The position numbers were made by a program, and so were the translations under genes. From NCBI RefSeq assembly GCF_900104055.1, contig NZ_FNJQ01000029.1:1-42229 (forward strand): a stretch of 42,229 bases of DNA. The letters run 5' to 3'. Below, piece by piece: positions 1 through 7,346 of the stretch. Every line of letters begins with the position of its first letter. Positions within the stretch are counted from its first letter, which is position 1. The stretch is from Pseudoselenomonas ruminantium (lineage in GTDB: Bacteria > Bacillota > Negativicutes > Selenomonadales > Selenomonadaceae). The notes beneath the pieces were generated by a model that made no database searches, was not told the origin of the DNA, and saw only the letters and a program-made list of their open reading frames with translations.

Positions 1-277
1 GAATTTTGTAATTTTTACAGACATCCAACAGACTCCCTTCACCATTCAAGTAGGAAAGAACCGCTTTTGTCTTCACTTCTGCTGTATAAGTACGATTCTT
101 CTCATATGGCAGGAATGCAGCTTCCCCTTCAGCCTCGTACTGCTTAATCCATCGCTGAATGGAGGCAAGACTTACCTCTAGCTCACGAGCTGCGGCTCGT
201 TGTCCAATTTTTCCAGCTAAGTATTTGCGGATAGTTTTTAATTTATCTTTCGCTGACACTTTTGACTTGTGTAACAT
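1..277 (-). CDS. IS3-family transposase OrfA-like protein, truncated by the window edge
   Basis: The reverse strand opens with ATG at 277 after a strong purine-rich ribosome site (GGGGGGAG, about 6 bases upstream) and stays open to base 1, giving 92 codons. The product starts MLHKSKVSAKDK and contains a helix-turn-helix stretch (GQRAAARELEVSLASIQRW) as in the DNA-binding OrfA subunit of IS3-type elements. A second, catalytic OrfB would lie beyond the window. The call is family-level: a stand-alone helix-turn-helix protein is possible, but the adjacent element-like end supports an insertion sequence. Confidence 0.75.
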   Translation of the reverse strand, partial: MLHKSKVSAKDKLKTIRKYLAGKIGQRAAARELEVSLASIQRWIKQYEAEGEAAFLPYEKNRTYTAEVKTKAVLSYLNGEGSLLDVCKNYKI

Positions 278-343
278 AAAAAATACTCCCCCCAATGATG
301 ACAGTTTAATTTTTTTACTGTCTCTCATAAGGGGAGCATATCA
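278..343 (-). mobile_element. Putative terminal segment of the IS3-type element
   Basis: Between the transposase start and the next gene the reverse strand reads TGATATGCTCCCCTTATG, beginning at 343. TG at an outer end and a short leader before OrfA are usual for IS3-type elements. The other end is outside the window, so neither the inverted repeat nor a target duplication can be confirmed. The exact boundary is inferred. Confidence 0.4.
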
Positions 344-386
344 AAATTGACTGGTCAACACCGCCCACCTAATCCTGATTAGGAAC

Positions 387-1020
387 CTATTCCTCACCAT
401 AATCCGTATCCATGATCACCTGCAGCTCATAATCCGGGAACTCCTGCTGCACATCCTTTATAACCGCCTGAAATGCCGCCTTCCTGTCGGCAGCAGCAAA
501 GCTGATGACCACATCAAAGCGAATGTTTTTTGTCTCCTTGGTCAGATAGAAGCCATGTATCTGCCACACATGCGGATGCGATGAGGGCATCTGAGTTGAC
601 CTTTTCCCCCACGGCCTTGACATAACGCCCCAGAATTATCTTTACCACCACAGCCACCGCCACAATCACCAGAGAAAGGGTGCTGTAATCTGGCGTTTCC
701 GGCTGCAGTATCTGCTTGACCGATTCTACCAGCGAGGTCATGCCCGCATAAAACACGAGGACGGAAATGATGATGGCGCTCATGTATTCAATGCGGCCGT
801 AGCCAAAGAGATGTTCCTTATCCGGTTCCCTGGCGGCCAGCTTGGCTCCTACAATGGTAATCAGGGAGCTTGCCGCATCGGAAATGTTATTGACCGCATC
901 CAGCATGATGGCAATGGAATTGCTGACAAAGCCAATGAACGCCTTGAATGCGGCCAGAAAAAGATTGGCCACAATCCCGATGATGCTGGTCCGGACAATT
1001 GTTTTCTCACGCGATTCCAT
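387..1020 (-). pseudogene. Cation diffusion facilitator (CDF) transporter, inactivated by internal deletion
   Basis: The first 160 codons (from ATG at 1020) encode the first four membrane segments of a CDF metal exporter, including the metal-site sequence LDAVNNISDAASS and the HLFGYGRIEYM loop. At about 595-610 the reading frame breaks. The C-terminal cytoplasmic domain (QIHGFYLTKETK through VIMDTDYGEE) resumes in another frame and runs to 387. The part between SDALIAS and QIHGFYL, which in intact relatives holds the last two membrane segments and the start of the C-terminal domain (roughly 100 residues), is missing. So this is a deletion with a frameshift, not a point error. It starts three bases after the aldolase stop and probably belonged to its operon. 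Confidence 0.8.
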
Positions 1021-1023
1021 CTT

Positions 1024-1812
1024 TTATTTCATCCCGTCCTTGAACATCTTGAGCGCCGCATCTGCTCCCTGCGTCAGGAAAGCCGTGTCCGCGCCAACGC
1101 CCAGGAAGCTGACGCCCAGATCGGCAAAATGCTTGGCCTGTTCCGGCGTCACGGCAATGGTCCCTACGGGAACGCCCAGCTCCTTGATGCGGGTAATGGC
1201 ATAATCCATGGCCTTTTCCACTTCCGGATGGAAGATGTTGACGCCATGTCCCATTTCCACCGCCAGGTCAATGGGCCCCAGGAACACACCGCCGATGCCC
1301 GGCGTTTTGGCGATGGCCTCAAGGTTTTCGATGCCCTTCGGGCTTTCAATCTGGGGCAGGATGCAGATTTCCTTGGCAGCACGCTCGAAATAATCCGCAT
1401 GGCGGCCAAAACGGGCCGCACGAACAACGGAAGCCCCCATGCCGCGATTGCCCCGCGGTGCATAGGAAGCCCAGTACATGATGTCTTCCGTCTCCTCGCC
1501 ACTTTCCACCTTGGGAATGATGATGTTCTGAATACCGCTGTCCAATAATTGCTTGAGGATACCTGTGCCCGCCTGGGGAATGCGGACAACCGGTGTCATA
1601 TCATAGGGCGCAATCGCTCTGGCAACGGCCAGAATGGTCTGCACCGTATGCGGTCCATGCTCTCCATCCACGAACAGCCAGTCATAATCCGAGGTTGCCA
1701 GCACCTCGGCCACATCCATAGACGTGGTTTCCTGAGCTACGCCAAACTGCAGCTTCCCGGCTTCGATATTGTGTTTGAATTTGTTTTCCAGATAATCCTT
1801 CACCATCGGCAT
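1024..1812 (-). CDS. HpcH/HpaI-type aldolase (2-oxo acid class II aldolase)
   Basis: The 262-residue protein belongs to the HpcH/HpaI family, metal-dependent (beta/alpha)8 enzymes that cleave 2-oxo-hydroxy acids such as 4-hydroxy-2-oxoheptanedioate or 2-dehydro-3-deoxyglucarate. Family signatures include FVDGEHGPH near the N-terminus, the catalytic-arginine region VVRIPQ, a metal-binding stretch [14 protein letters not shown] and [12 protein letters not shown]. The start is set at ATG 1812 (MPMVKDYLE) because a G-rich ribosome site precedes it; a GTG at 1839 in the same frame has a poorer one. It is divergent from a TetR-type regulator, which may control it, and is followed by the broken CDF gene. 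The true substrate cannot be told from sequence. Confidence 0.85.
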   Translation of the reverse strand: MPMVKDYLENKFKHNIEAGKLQFGVAQETTSMDVAEVLATSDYDWLFVDGEHGPHTVQTILAVARAIAPYDMTPVVRIPQAGTGILKQLLDSGIQNIIIPKVESGEETEDIMYWASYAPRGNRGMGASVVRAARFGRHADYFERAAKEICILPQIESPKGIENLEAIAKTPGIGGVFLGPIDLAVEMGHGVNIFHPEVEKAMDYAITRIKELGVPVGTIAVTPEQAKHFADLGVSFLGVGADTAFLTQGADAALKMFKDGMK

Positions 1813-1966
1813 GATAAGATACCCCCATTTCTTTTGCACAATATTCTGTATTTACTCACCAAATTCATTATATAATTATTTTCCCTTGAACTCGATAGAG
1901 GAAAAATACAAAATGACAACGAACTTTATAAAAAATGCAATTTATAAAGATAAGGCAGGAACCGCT

Positions 1967-2515
1967 ATGATCATACGCCAGACAACCAAAGAACTGCTGG
2001 CTGCCTCCCTGCAGGAGCTGGCGCAGAGCAAGTCCATGGATAAGATAACCATCCGGGAAATCACCCAGAACTGCCAGCTCACCTCCACCACCTTCTACAA
2101 TCATTTCCAGGATAAATATGCATTGCTGGCCTGGATATACCATCGGGAACTTACGCCTTTATATGAGCGCCTGGGCAAGGACATCGATTGGAACACTCTG
2201 ATTCGGCAGGGAATCATAGCCGTCCAGCAGAATAAGCAGTTCTACCGCAATGCCATGAAAAACACGTCTGGACAAACCTCCTTCCAAAAGGCCGTCAGCG
2301 ACTATTTCATCGGCCAAATCCATAACTATATCTGTAAACAGCAGGGCATAAATGAGCTACCGGAAAAGCTGCAATTCATGATCCGCTTCTATGTGCTCGG
2401 CATTTTCCCCTTCCTCTGTGAATGGGTTTTATATCATGATGAACCACCTGCCAAAGAATTCATCCTTCTTTTGCATGATGCCATGCCCCAGGAACTGCGG
2501 CCTTATTTACTCTGA
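1967..2515 (+). CDS. TetR-family transcriptional regulator (DhaS-like)
   Basis: The 182-residue protein has an N-terminal helix-turn-helix (KITIREITQNCQLTSTTFYN, then HFQDKYALLAWIY) and an all-helical C-terminal ligand domain resembling the TetR_C group of DhaS-like regulators. The start at 1967 puts the usual seven residues before the first helix and follows an AGGA ribosome site. An in-frame ATG at 1913, also with a purine-rich site, would add 18 residues. The gene diverges from the aldolase gene at 1812, so it may regulate that gene or itself. The ligand is unknown. Confidence 0.85.
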   Translation: MIIRQTTKELLAASLQELAQSKSMDKITIREITQNCQLTSTTFYNHFQDKYALLAWIYHRELTPLYERLGKDIDWNTLIRQGIIAVQQNKQFYRNAMKNTSGQTSFQKAVSDYFIGQIHNYICKQQGINELPEKLQFMIRFYVLGIFPFLCEWVLYHDEPPAKEFILLLHDAMPQELRPYLL

Positions 2516-2699
2516 CTTGTCAAATTGATATATCAAAAAGGGGCTATGACAATAGTGTCATCATTGGTGCATAACGCTTTCGAGCTTTTATTCGTAAATA
2601 TACTGCTTAATGACTCAACTAAAGCCGATCCCTTGAAAATACTGGCATTGCGTAGGATATAAATCCTTTCTTGACAACAAATAGCACCTGCGCAACTCC

Positions 2700-3055
2700 T
2701 CCTTCAATTGGAAGAAGGTTCTCCAGCTACTGGCCGTTTGGGTAACGGCTGCTCTAAGGAAGCTTATCTGCAAGAACAGGGTCACTGTGCTTGTCTTCGA
2801 TGATTCAGTGCTGCGGCGCTGTTATAATGGGCACTTGTACACTTTGCCACAGCTGACAAAAATCACCATGAACAAGAGCAATGACCGCCTGTACCGTTCC
2901 CTCATGATAAGGACAAGGAAGCATCATCTTCCTGTTCGCATTGTCTTTGTCAGGAACCGCAGCATAAAGAGCGGGATGCTGTATATTCTGTCTACGGACG
3001 CACGCTATACATTTATCGAATGGATGCACCGTCAGGAAAACGCCCCCCAAAACAG
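2700..3055 (+). pseudogene. Decayed IS4-like transposase fragment
   Basis: One frame through this otherwise non-coding stretch gives pieces that look like an IS4-type DDE transposase: NWKKVLQLLA, then KNRVTVLVFDDSVLRR (resembling the block with the first catalytic Asp), and later LPVRIVFVRNRSIKSG and LYILSTD (as in the LP(V)KIVFVR...LSTD block). The region between the blocks is missing and no intact start or inverted repeats are visible. It lies just upstream of the HNH/DGQHR island and suggests past mobile-element activity there. Assignment is by recalled motif similarity only. The rest of 2516-2699 shows nothing recognisable. Confidence 0.5.
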
Positions 3056-3092
3056 ATTATTGTATTTAGATCTAAATGCAATAATCTGTTTT
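3049..3092. repeat. 44-bp near-perfect palindrome containing the first operator-like core
   Basis: The arms AAAACAGATTATTG and CAATAATCTGTTTT enclose the ATTTAGATCTAAAT core, with one mismatched pair (3063/3078). A run of T follows. It could be a terminator for transcription entering from the IS remnant, a cruciform, or a high-affinity binding site. It directly precedes the island promoter. Confidence 0.75.
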
Positions 3093-3132
3093 TTAGATCT
3101 AAATACATAAGACTTGACATTTAGATCTAAAT
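3064..3132. promoter_or_regulatory. Three-copy palindromic operator array, ATTTAGATCTAAAT
   Basis: Perfect 14-bp palindromes lie at 3064-3077 and 3119-3132, and a copy with one changed end base at 3092-3105 (12-bp perfect core TTTAGATCTAAA). Centres are 27 and 28 bp apart. The last copy starts at the final base of the putative -35 box and fills most of the spacer, so a bound protein should block RNA polymerase. The arrangement suggests cooperative autorepression of the downstream two genes. The binding protein is not identified; the DGQHR protein is a candidate because its relative DndB is a known repressor of the dnd operon. Confidence 0.75.
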
Positions 3133-3142
3133 ATGATAATAT
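3114..3142 (+). promoter_or_regulatory. Promoter of the HNH-DGQHR operon
   Basis: A perfect -35 hexamer TTGACA (3114-3119) is followed after 17 bp by TAATAT (3137-3142); GATAAT at 3135 is an alternative -10. The spacer contains the third ATTTAGATCTAAAT palindrome. Transcription would begin close to 3149, leaving a short leader before the GTG start at 3167. Confidence 0.65.
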
Positions 3143-3166
3143 ACTATGCAACGGGAGGTGAAAAGT

Positions 3167-3649
3167 GTGATAAATGATATTGAGGCGTTGGACTCAGCTG
3201 TTGCCGAAGCATTTTTGTTGGGGAAGTTTAAAATATTCTGTAATAGAAACGCAACACCGGAAAGTAAAAATCGATTACGCCGCATCTTCGATAAAAGCAA
3301 TGATATCGGGCAGACTATTGAAAACATCTTCAGAATTGAATTAAATACTACATTATCAGAAGTGCAGATAAAAAGAATGATACTTTTAGTGAAGGCGCAT
3401 CTTAATAAAAAAAGCTACCGAAGGCCAATCAGCAAAGAATACAGACATTTTTTATTGGAACAGCAGTTTCACAGATGTAAATTATGCACGAACATAATTG
3501 ATGAAAGCGCTCATGCCGATCACATCGTCCCATTCAAGTATGTTGGTGATGAATTAGAAAATAACTTGCAACTTCTGTGCGGCCCCTGTAATGAAGCGAA
3601 GAATGAGAATATTGATTATCAAATTAGAAAATTTTTGGATTTGATTTAA
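3167..3649 (+). CDS. HNH endonuclease-domain protein, first gene of AT-rich island
   Basis: The 160-residue protein ends in a zinc-finger HNH nuclease domain: CKLC (residues 104-107), the catalytic-type DHIVPF (D118-H119), N132/N133, then LLCGPCNEAKN with C138, C141, N142 and K145. The first 100 residues are charged, helical and unrecognised. GTG at 3167 is chosen as start because GGGAGGTG lies six bases upstream; the in-frame ATG at 3146 falls within the promoter and initiation region. The gene is 18 bases before the DGQHR gene, so they are co-transcribed. HNH domains occur in restriction, homing and defence enzymes; a DNA-cutting role is inferred. Base composition is much more AT-rich than the flanking genes, which fits horizontal transfer. 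Confidence 0.85.
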   Translation: MINDIEALDSAVAEAFLLGKFKIFCNRNATPESKNRLRRIFDKSNDIGQTIENIFRIELNTTLSEVQIKRMILLVKAHLNKKSYRRPISKEYRHFLLEQQFHRCKLCTNIIDESAHADHIVPFKYVGDELENNLQLLCGPCNEAKNENIDYQIRKFLDLI

Positions 3650-3667
3650 GAAAGAAGAGTGATTCAT

Positions 3668-4762
3668 ATGAGAGAAATGTATTTGCTGGAAGTAATTCAA
3701 CATGATGTAAAAAGTTACGTAGGTTTTTTCCCTGCAAGAGAATTGGTAAAGTTGGCTACGAAAGCAGAGCTGCAGGAACCCCAGGAAGCGCAAAGACCTA
3801 TAAATCAGAAACGTCTGGAAGAAATTTCGGATTTCGTTGCAGACAAAGGCATCTTGTCTACATCGATAGTAATTGGGACAAAGGATGATAGACTATCTGT
3901 AAAACCAGTGTCTGACAAAATACCATATCTATATAAAATAGAATTTCCTGAAAGTGAAAATGAATTTGATGACTACAAAGACTCATTCGATATTATGGAT
4001 GGTCAGCATCGTTTGTTTTCCTTTTTACCAGAATATATAAAGATAAGTGATAGTGTGCCGTTTGATATACCATTTGTAGTTTATATAAAACCAACATTAA
4101 AAGAAAGAAGAATTATCTTTAAAAATACGAATGAAAAGCAAGAAAGTGTAGCATCTAATTTGCTAATGTGGTTTAGAGAAAAGCTGAATATGTTGAGTGG
4201 GAAGGAAAAGACATACCATTCTGTGGTATCCTCGCTAAGCTGCGAAGCACGTTCTCCACTAAAAGGAAGAATAATAATGGGGGCTGAGAAGATTACAGGT
4301 GGTTTTAAAGCACAGCAGGTCATAACTATTTTGGATAAAGCAGACATAAAAGATGTTGATAAAAAACCTTTAGATAATGACCAAATGTTTAAGCTTATCA
4401 CAAATTATTTGCTGGGATGGGAAAAAGCGGTAGGATCTAAATTTTGTGACAGAGACAAAGCTTTTGGCGCATTTTCCAAGATTTCTGGTTTTCGATTTAT
4501 GATTTCAATGCTTCCGGAATTCTACAATCAGGCAAAAACTGATAAAAGAAAGATTGATTGTTCTTATGTTGTTGAAAAGCTAGAAGAGCTTTTTGCAACT
4601 TATGGTATGGTAGCTAGTGATTTGTTTGTTAAAGATAGTCAATATATGACTAAACTTGGTTCGAACCCTTTCTCTGCGGAAACACCAACTACCTTATTGG
4701 CCAAAGAGTGGATTAATAATCTTAAAGCTCTAAAAGGGGGGGAGTTTGATCCGCTAGCTTAA
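3668..4762 (+). CDS. DGQHR-domain protein, DndB-like
   Basis: The 364-residue protein carries the family-defining DGQHR motif (D111-R115, context FDIMDGQHRLFSF) and the downstream block FKNTNEKQESVASNLL, as in DndB and related DGQHR proteins. An N-terminal PINQKRLEEISDFV segment is also typical. DndB represses operons for DNA phosphorothioation; other DGQHR proteins occur in DNA-modification and defence clusters, mostly without known activity. ATG 3668 is preferred over GTG 3659 because the GAAGAG ribosome site lies eight bases before it. No dndC/D/E or deazaguanine-insertion genes lie nearby, so the pair with the HNH gene appears self-contained. The role (repressor, sensor of modified DNA, or nuclease partner) is open. 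Confidence 0.85.
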   Translation: MREMYLLEVIQHDVKSYVGFFPARELVKLATKAELQEPQEAQRPINQKRLEEISDFVADKGILSTSIVIGTKDDRLSVKPVSDKIPYLYKIEFPESENEFDDYKDSFDIMDGQHRLFSFLPEYIKISDSVPFDIPFVVYIKPTLKERRIIFKNTNEKQESVASNLLMWFREKLNMLSGKEKTYHSVVSSLSCEARSPLKGRIIMGAEKITGGFKAQQVITILDKADIKDVDKKPLDNDQMFKLITNYLLGWEKAVGSKFCDRDKAFGAFSKISGFRFMISMLPEFYNQAKTDKRKIDCSYVVEKLEELFATYGMVASDLFVKDSQYMTKLGSNPFSAETPTTLLAKEWINNLKALKGGEFDPLA

Positions 4763-4795
4763 GTAATACGATTATAAATGTAAATAACGCAACTA

Positions 4796-4829
4796 AAGAA
4801 GAGCCGCACATTAGGTGTGGCTCTTCTTC
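4796..4829. terminator. Bidirectional terminator between the island and the acetyltransferase gene
   Basis: The arms AAGAAGAGCCGCAC and GTGTGGCTCTTCTT pair through a five-base loop, allowing one G-U pair. It sits between convergent genes. Neither side has a long T-run, so termination may be moderate. Confidence 0.7.
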
Positions 4830-4859
4830 AAGTAAAATGCGAAATAGCAGGCTTTTCTT

Positions 4860-5489
4860 TTAACCTTCAGCAAATATCTGCCCAGGCAGAATCAGCTTCT
4901 CCTTTGCTGGGAAAGTGGCTTCATAGCGGGCAAATTCTTCGGGCTGCTCCGCAGCTGCAAAATAACAGGCTGGCGCAGCATATTCACCCTGCACATTTTT
5001 AAGGGCACCCACCACCAGTTCCTTACACAGGAAGAAGGAGCTATCCGCCCCTTCCGGCAGGCCGTGACAGCGGATGCCGTAAGTCGCTGCCGTTACAAAG
5101 CCGCTATGCCTATAAAAGTCGATATTTCCTTCAAAACACAAAGCTTTACAGACGTATTCTGCGGCTTTTTGCAGGTAATAATCCAAAAGGATTTTTCCAT
5201 ATCCCTGCCGTTTGTAAGCCGGGGCTATACATATCGGCCCCATGGTCATAATGGGAAAGGACGCGCCATCATCACAGGCGATTTCGGCCTTCACAAAGAC
5301 ATTCTGACCGATGATTTCCCCGTCTTTTTCCATGACGAAAGCCAGCTCCGGCACAAAAGCCTCTGCCTGGCGCAAGCATTTCAGTACATAATGCTCCACG
5401 CAGCCTGGCTGGTACACATTCCAAAAGCTTTCACGTACCAGCGTTTCTACGGTTCTGTAATCTGCTTTCGTTTCCCTACGGATAATAAT
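4860..5489 (-). CDS. GNAT-family N-acetyltransferase with a non-standard or frameshifted start
   Basis: The protein shows the acetyl-CoA loop APAYKRQGYGKILLDYYL and the late FYRHSGF motif of GNAT enzymes. The recognisable fold begins with IIIRRETKADYRTVETLVRE, upstream of the first standard codon in frame (GTG at 5417, within VYQPGC). This 5' part is open from 5501 but has no ATG, GTG or TTG. Either ATT (near 5489, six bases after AAGG) initiates, or the original ATG at 5505, in another frame, has been cut off by a small indel in the TTATTATTAT run. The start given is the ATT hypothesis. It lies directly behind the PH-domain gene in the same direction. The substrate is unknown. Confidence 0.7.
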   Translation of the reverse strand: MIIRRETKADYRTVETLVRESFWNVYQPGCVEHYVLKCLRQAEAFVPELAFVMEKDGEIIGQNVFVKAEIACDDGASFPIMTMGPICIAPAYKRQGYGKILLDYYLQKAAEYVCKALCFEGNIDFYRHSGFVTAATYGIRCHGLPEGADSSFFLCKELVVGALKNVQGEYAAPACYFAAAEQPEEFARYEATFPAKEKLILPGQIFAEG

Positions 5490-5509
5490 AATTTGCCTTA
5501 TTCATATTA

Positions 5510-5890
5510 TCACTTTCCCACACATTCGGCTAACAGCGCCTGCACCTTATAAACATCCGCATCCTTGCTGAAGGTGTAGACCAGTGGCTCTGCCCCGAGT
5601 CCTGCTACCCAGATCTTCAGTTCCGCCTCCAAATCAAAATGGCCCGTGGATTCCACGGCAAAGTGGCGGATGCTCTTATAGGGAATGGAATGGTAATCCA
5701 CCTTCTTGCCGGTTGCCCCCTGGATATCCACCAGGATAAGCCGGAAATCGGTAAAGATCAGCAAGTCCCGAACCCACTGATAGGCCTGAATCACATCCTC
5801 GTTGCGGCCCAGGAGCTTACCATAATCCTTCTTTACATCCACAATATCCGTCTCCGCTGCATTGCCAATCAAGCCACTAAAAATGCTCAT
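5510..5890 (-). CDS. Bacterial PH-domain protein (bPH_1 type)
   Basis: The 126-residue protein matches the compact bacterial pleckstrin-homology fold (YvbH/bPH_1 type): LGRNEDVIQAYQWVRDLLIFTDFRLILVD followed by KKVDYHSIPYKSIRHFAVE, in two short blocks, and a C-terminal helix. It has no signal peptide, so it is cytoplasmic. The biological role of such single-domain proteins is unknown. It lies 21 bases after the metallophosphoesterase gene and immediately before the acetyltransferase gene, so the three are probably one transcription unit from the MerR-type promoter near 7300. Confidence 0.85.
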   Translation of the reverse strand: MSIFSGLIGNAAETDIVDVKKDYGKLLGRNEDVIQAYQWVRDLLIFTDFRLILVDIQGATGKKVDYHSIPYKSIRHFAVESTGHFDLEAELKIWVAGLGAEPLVYTFSKDADVYKVQALLAECVGK

Positions 5891-5911
5891 GATGATTCCC
5901 CCTCATATCGG

Positions 5912-7192
5912 TTACTCTGCTTTTGTCACTTTTATATGATCAATTTCCTGACCATCCGGCAGGAAACATTTGACGGTTATTTCCTTGTCCGTCACCTTCA
6001 TGGTAAGATAATTGTCCGTTTCCGGCTGGGGGGCCACCACTTCATCCAAATGGTGATCCACCCATAAGCCGGGATAGCGGACATTGCCGGCCACGCCGGT
6101 CAGGATATATAATGGCCCCTGACTGTCCCGCTGGAAGTTCTTGATGTGCCCCCGATTGCGGTAGGTATGCAGATGGGCGGTAAAGACAATATCAATGCCC
6201 AGCTCATCAAACAGGGGCATGAAATTTTTGCCCAAATCCGAGATGCCCTCCTGCCGTTCCGGGCGTTTATGGATGCGGTATTGCAATACATCCTTATGCA
6301 CCAGCACGATTTTCCATTTTTTGTTGCTTTGCTGGGCATCTTTCCGCAGCCAGTCCAGCTGTTCTGCCATCAGCCCCGGCTTGAACTCCTCCGTTTCATC
6401 CCATTGGCTGTTGAGCACCATGAAATGCACGGCTCCGTAGTCAAAGGAATAGTAGTAGCGGCCGAAATTTTGACTGTCATTTTCCGGCACAGCAAAATAA
6501 TGCAGATAGGCCTCCGGCAGCCGGACTTTCCAGTTCTGGTCATAGGTCTCGTGATTGCCCATCAGGGGAACAAAGGGCATGCGGTCAATCATGCCGTTTA
6601 CGCCATGGAACCAGGCCTGCCATTGGGTATGGTCTTCGCCATTGTCCACGATATCCCCCATATTGATAAAGAACGCTGCCTGTGGATTGCGCTGGGCGGC
6701 ATTTTGCGCTAGATTTTCCCAATCGCTGTAATCACTGGACTGGGAGTCGGGAAATATCAGGCACTCAAAATCGCCCGTTCCTGCCGTATGCATCTTATGC
6801 CAGTCGCTGGCGGCTCCCTCGGCTATCACCCGGTATTCATATTCCGTATCGGCCTGCAGTTCCTCTAGCTTTGCTAGATACTGCTGATTCTTCACCCCAT
6901 CATCGGTGAAAAAATCTTCCTGCGCTGGCACCTGCCGCACTTCTTCCTTCCCCCTGATGCGGTATTCGATGGCGGGCTTGTTCAAGACATCCTCCGCCTG
7001 CCACATGATTGTCCGGCTATGGGCAGCATCTGCCGTAATGATCTGCCGCAGATACTGGGCATCCAGATCACCCGCCAGACTGCGCACCCCATTGGCCGCC
7101 TTGCGGTACAAAGTTCCCTTGGCCAAAAATGCGCTTCCCGCCAGCAGCCCCAAAGCGCCCATACCGCCGATAATAAATGTTCTTCTGTTCAT
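5912..7192 (-). CDS. Exported metallophosphoesterase, purple-acid-phosphatase-like
   Basis: The 426-residue protein begins with a Tat-like export signal (NRRTFIIGGMGALGLLAG). A fibronectin-like N-terminal domain (about 45-135) is followed by a calcineurin-type phosphoesterase domain with its metal ligands: FPDSQ, GDIVD, GNHE, VLVHKD and TAHLHTYRN. The arrangement is that of purple acid phosphatases, which hydrolyse phosphate esters outside the cytoplasm. The leader from the MerR-type promoter is about 100 bases. It heads a unit with the PH-domain and GNAT genes. The signal peptide is strikingly like that of the unrelated hydrolase at 33292-34416. Confidence 0.88.
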   Translation of the reverse strand: MNRRTFIIGGMGALGLLAGSAFLAKGTLYRKAANGVRSLAGDLDAQYLRQIITADAAHSRTIMWQAEDVLNKPAIEYRIRGKEEVRQVPAQEDFFTDDGVKNQQYLAKLEELQADTEYEYRVIAEGAASDWHKMHTAGTGDFECLIFPDSQSSDYSDWENLAQNAAQRNPQAAFFINMGDIVDNGEDHTQWQAWFHGVNGMIDRMPFVPLMGNHETYDQNWKVRLPEAYLHYFAVPENDSQNFGRYYYSFDYGAVHFMVLNSQWDETEEFKPGLMAEQLDWLRKDAQQSNKKWKIVLVHKDVLQYRIHKRPERQEGISDLGKNFMPLFDELGIDIVFTAHLHTYRNRGHIKNFQRDSQGPLYILTGVAGNVRYPGLWVDHHLDEVVAPQPETDNYLTMKVTDKEITVKCFLPDGQEIDHIKVTKAE

Positions 7193-7296
7193 TTCTCCAC
7201 CTATTCTTTACAGCTATCTTACTAACAAATTCGCCCATGCACAGGCAGATACCTTCCTGCCGTTAGGATTTTCCCCTGCGCCCTTGGCATGTTATT

Positions 7297-7327
7297 ACTT
7301 TAGCACTTGGAGTCCGCTCCAAGTCAA
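7297..7327 (-). promoter_or_regulatory. MerR-type promoter with 19-bp spacer
   Basis: On the reverse strand TTGACT (7327-7322) and TAAAGT (7302-7297) are separated by 19 bp, too long for ordinary initiation but typical of MerR-controlled promoters. The spacer region contains the dyad CTTGGAG-TCCG-CTCCAAG (7306-7323). The same layout recurs at 35586-35616. No MerR gene is present in the window. Confidence 0.8.
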
Positions 7328-7346
7328 TCCCGATTCAGTAATACCG

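Noticed and set aside
811-1548. Long forward ORF opposite the CDF remnant and aldolase
   Set aside because: It is the antisense shadow of a clear aldolase; no ribosome site and no recognisable protein features.
3049-3132. CRISPR-like repeat array
   Set aside because: Only three short palindromic copies with different 13-15 bp gaps; they fit operator sites around a promoter, not repeat-spacer units.
3659-4762. DGQHR protein as part of a full dnd phosphorothioation locus
   Set aside because: No dndA/C/D/E or restriction partners lie in the neighbourhood; only the HNH gene is linked.
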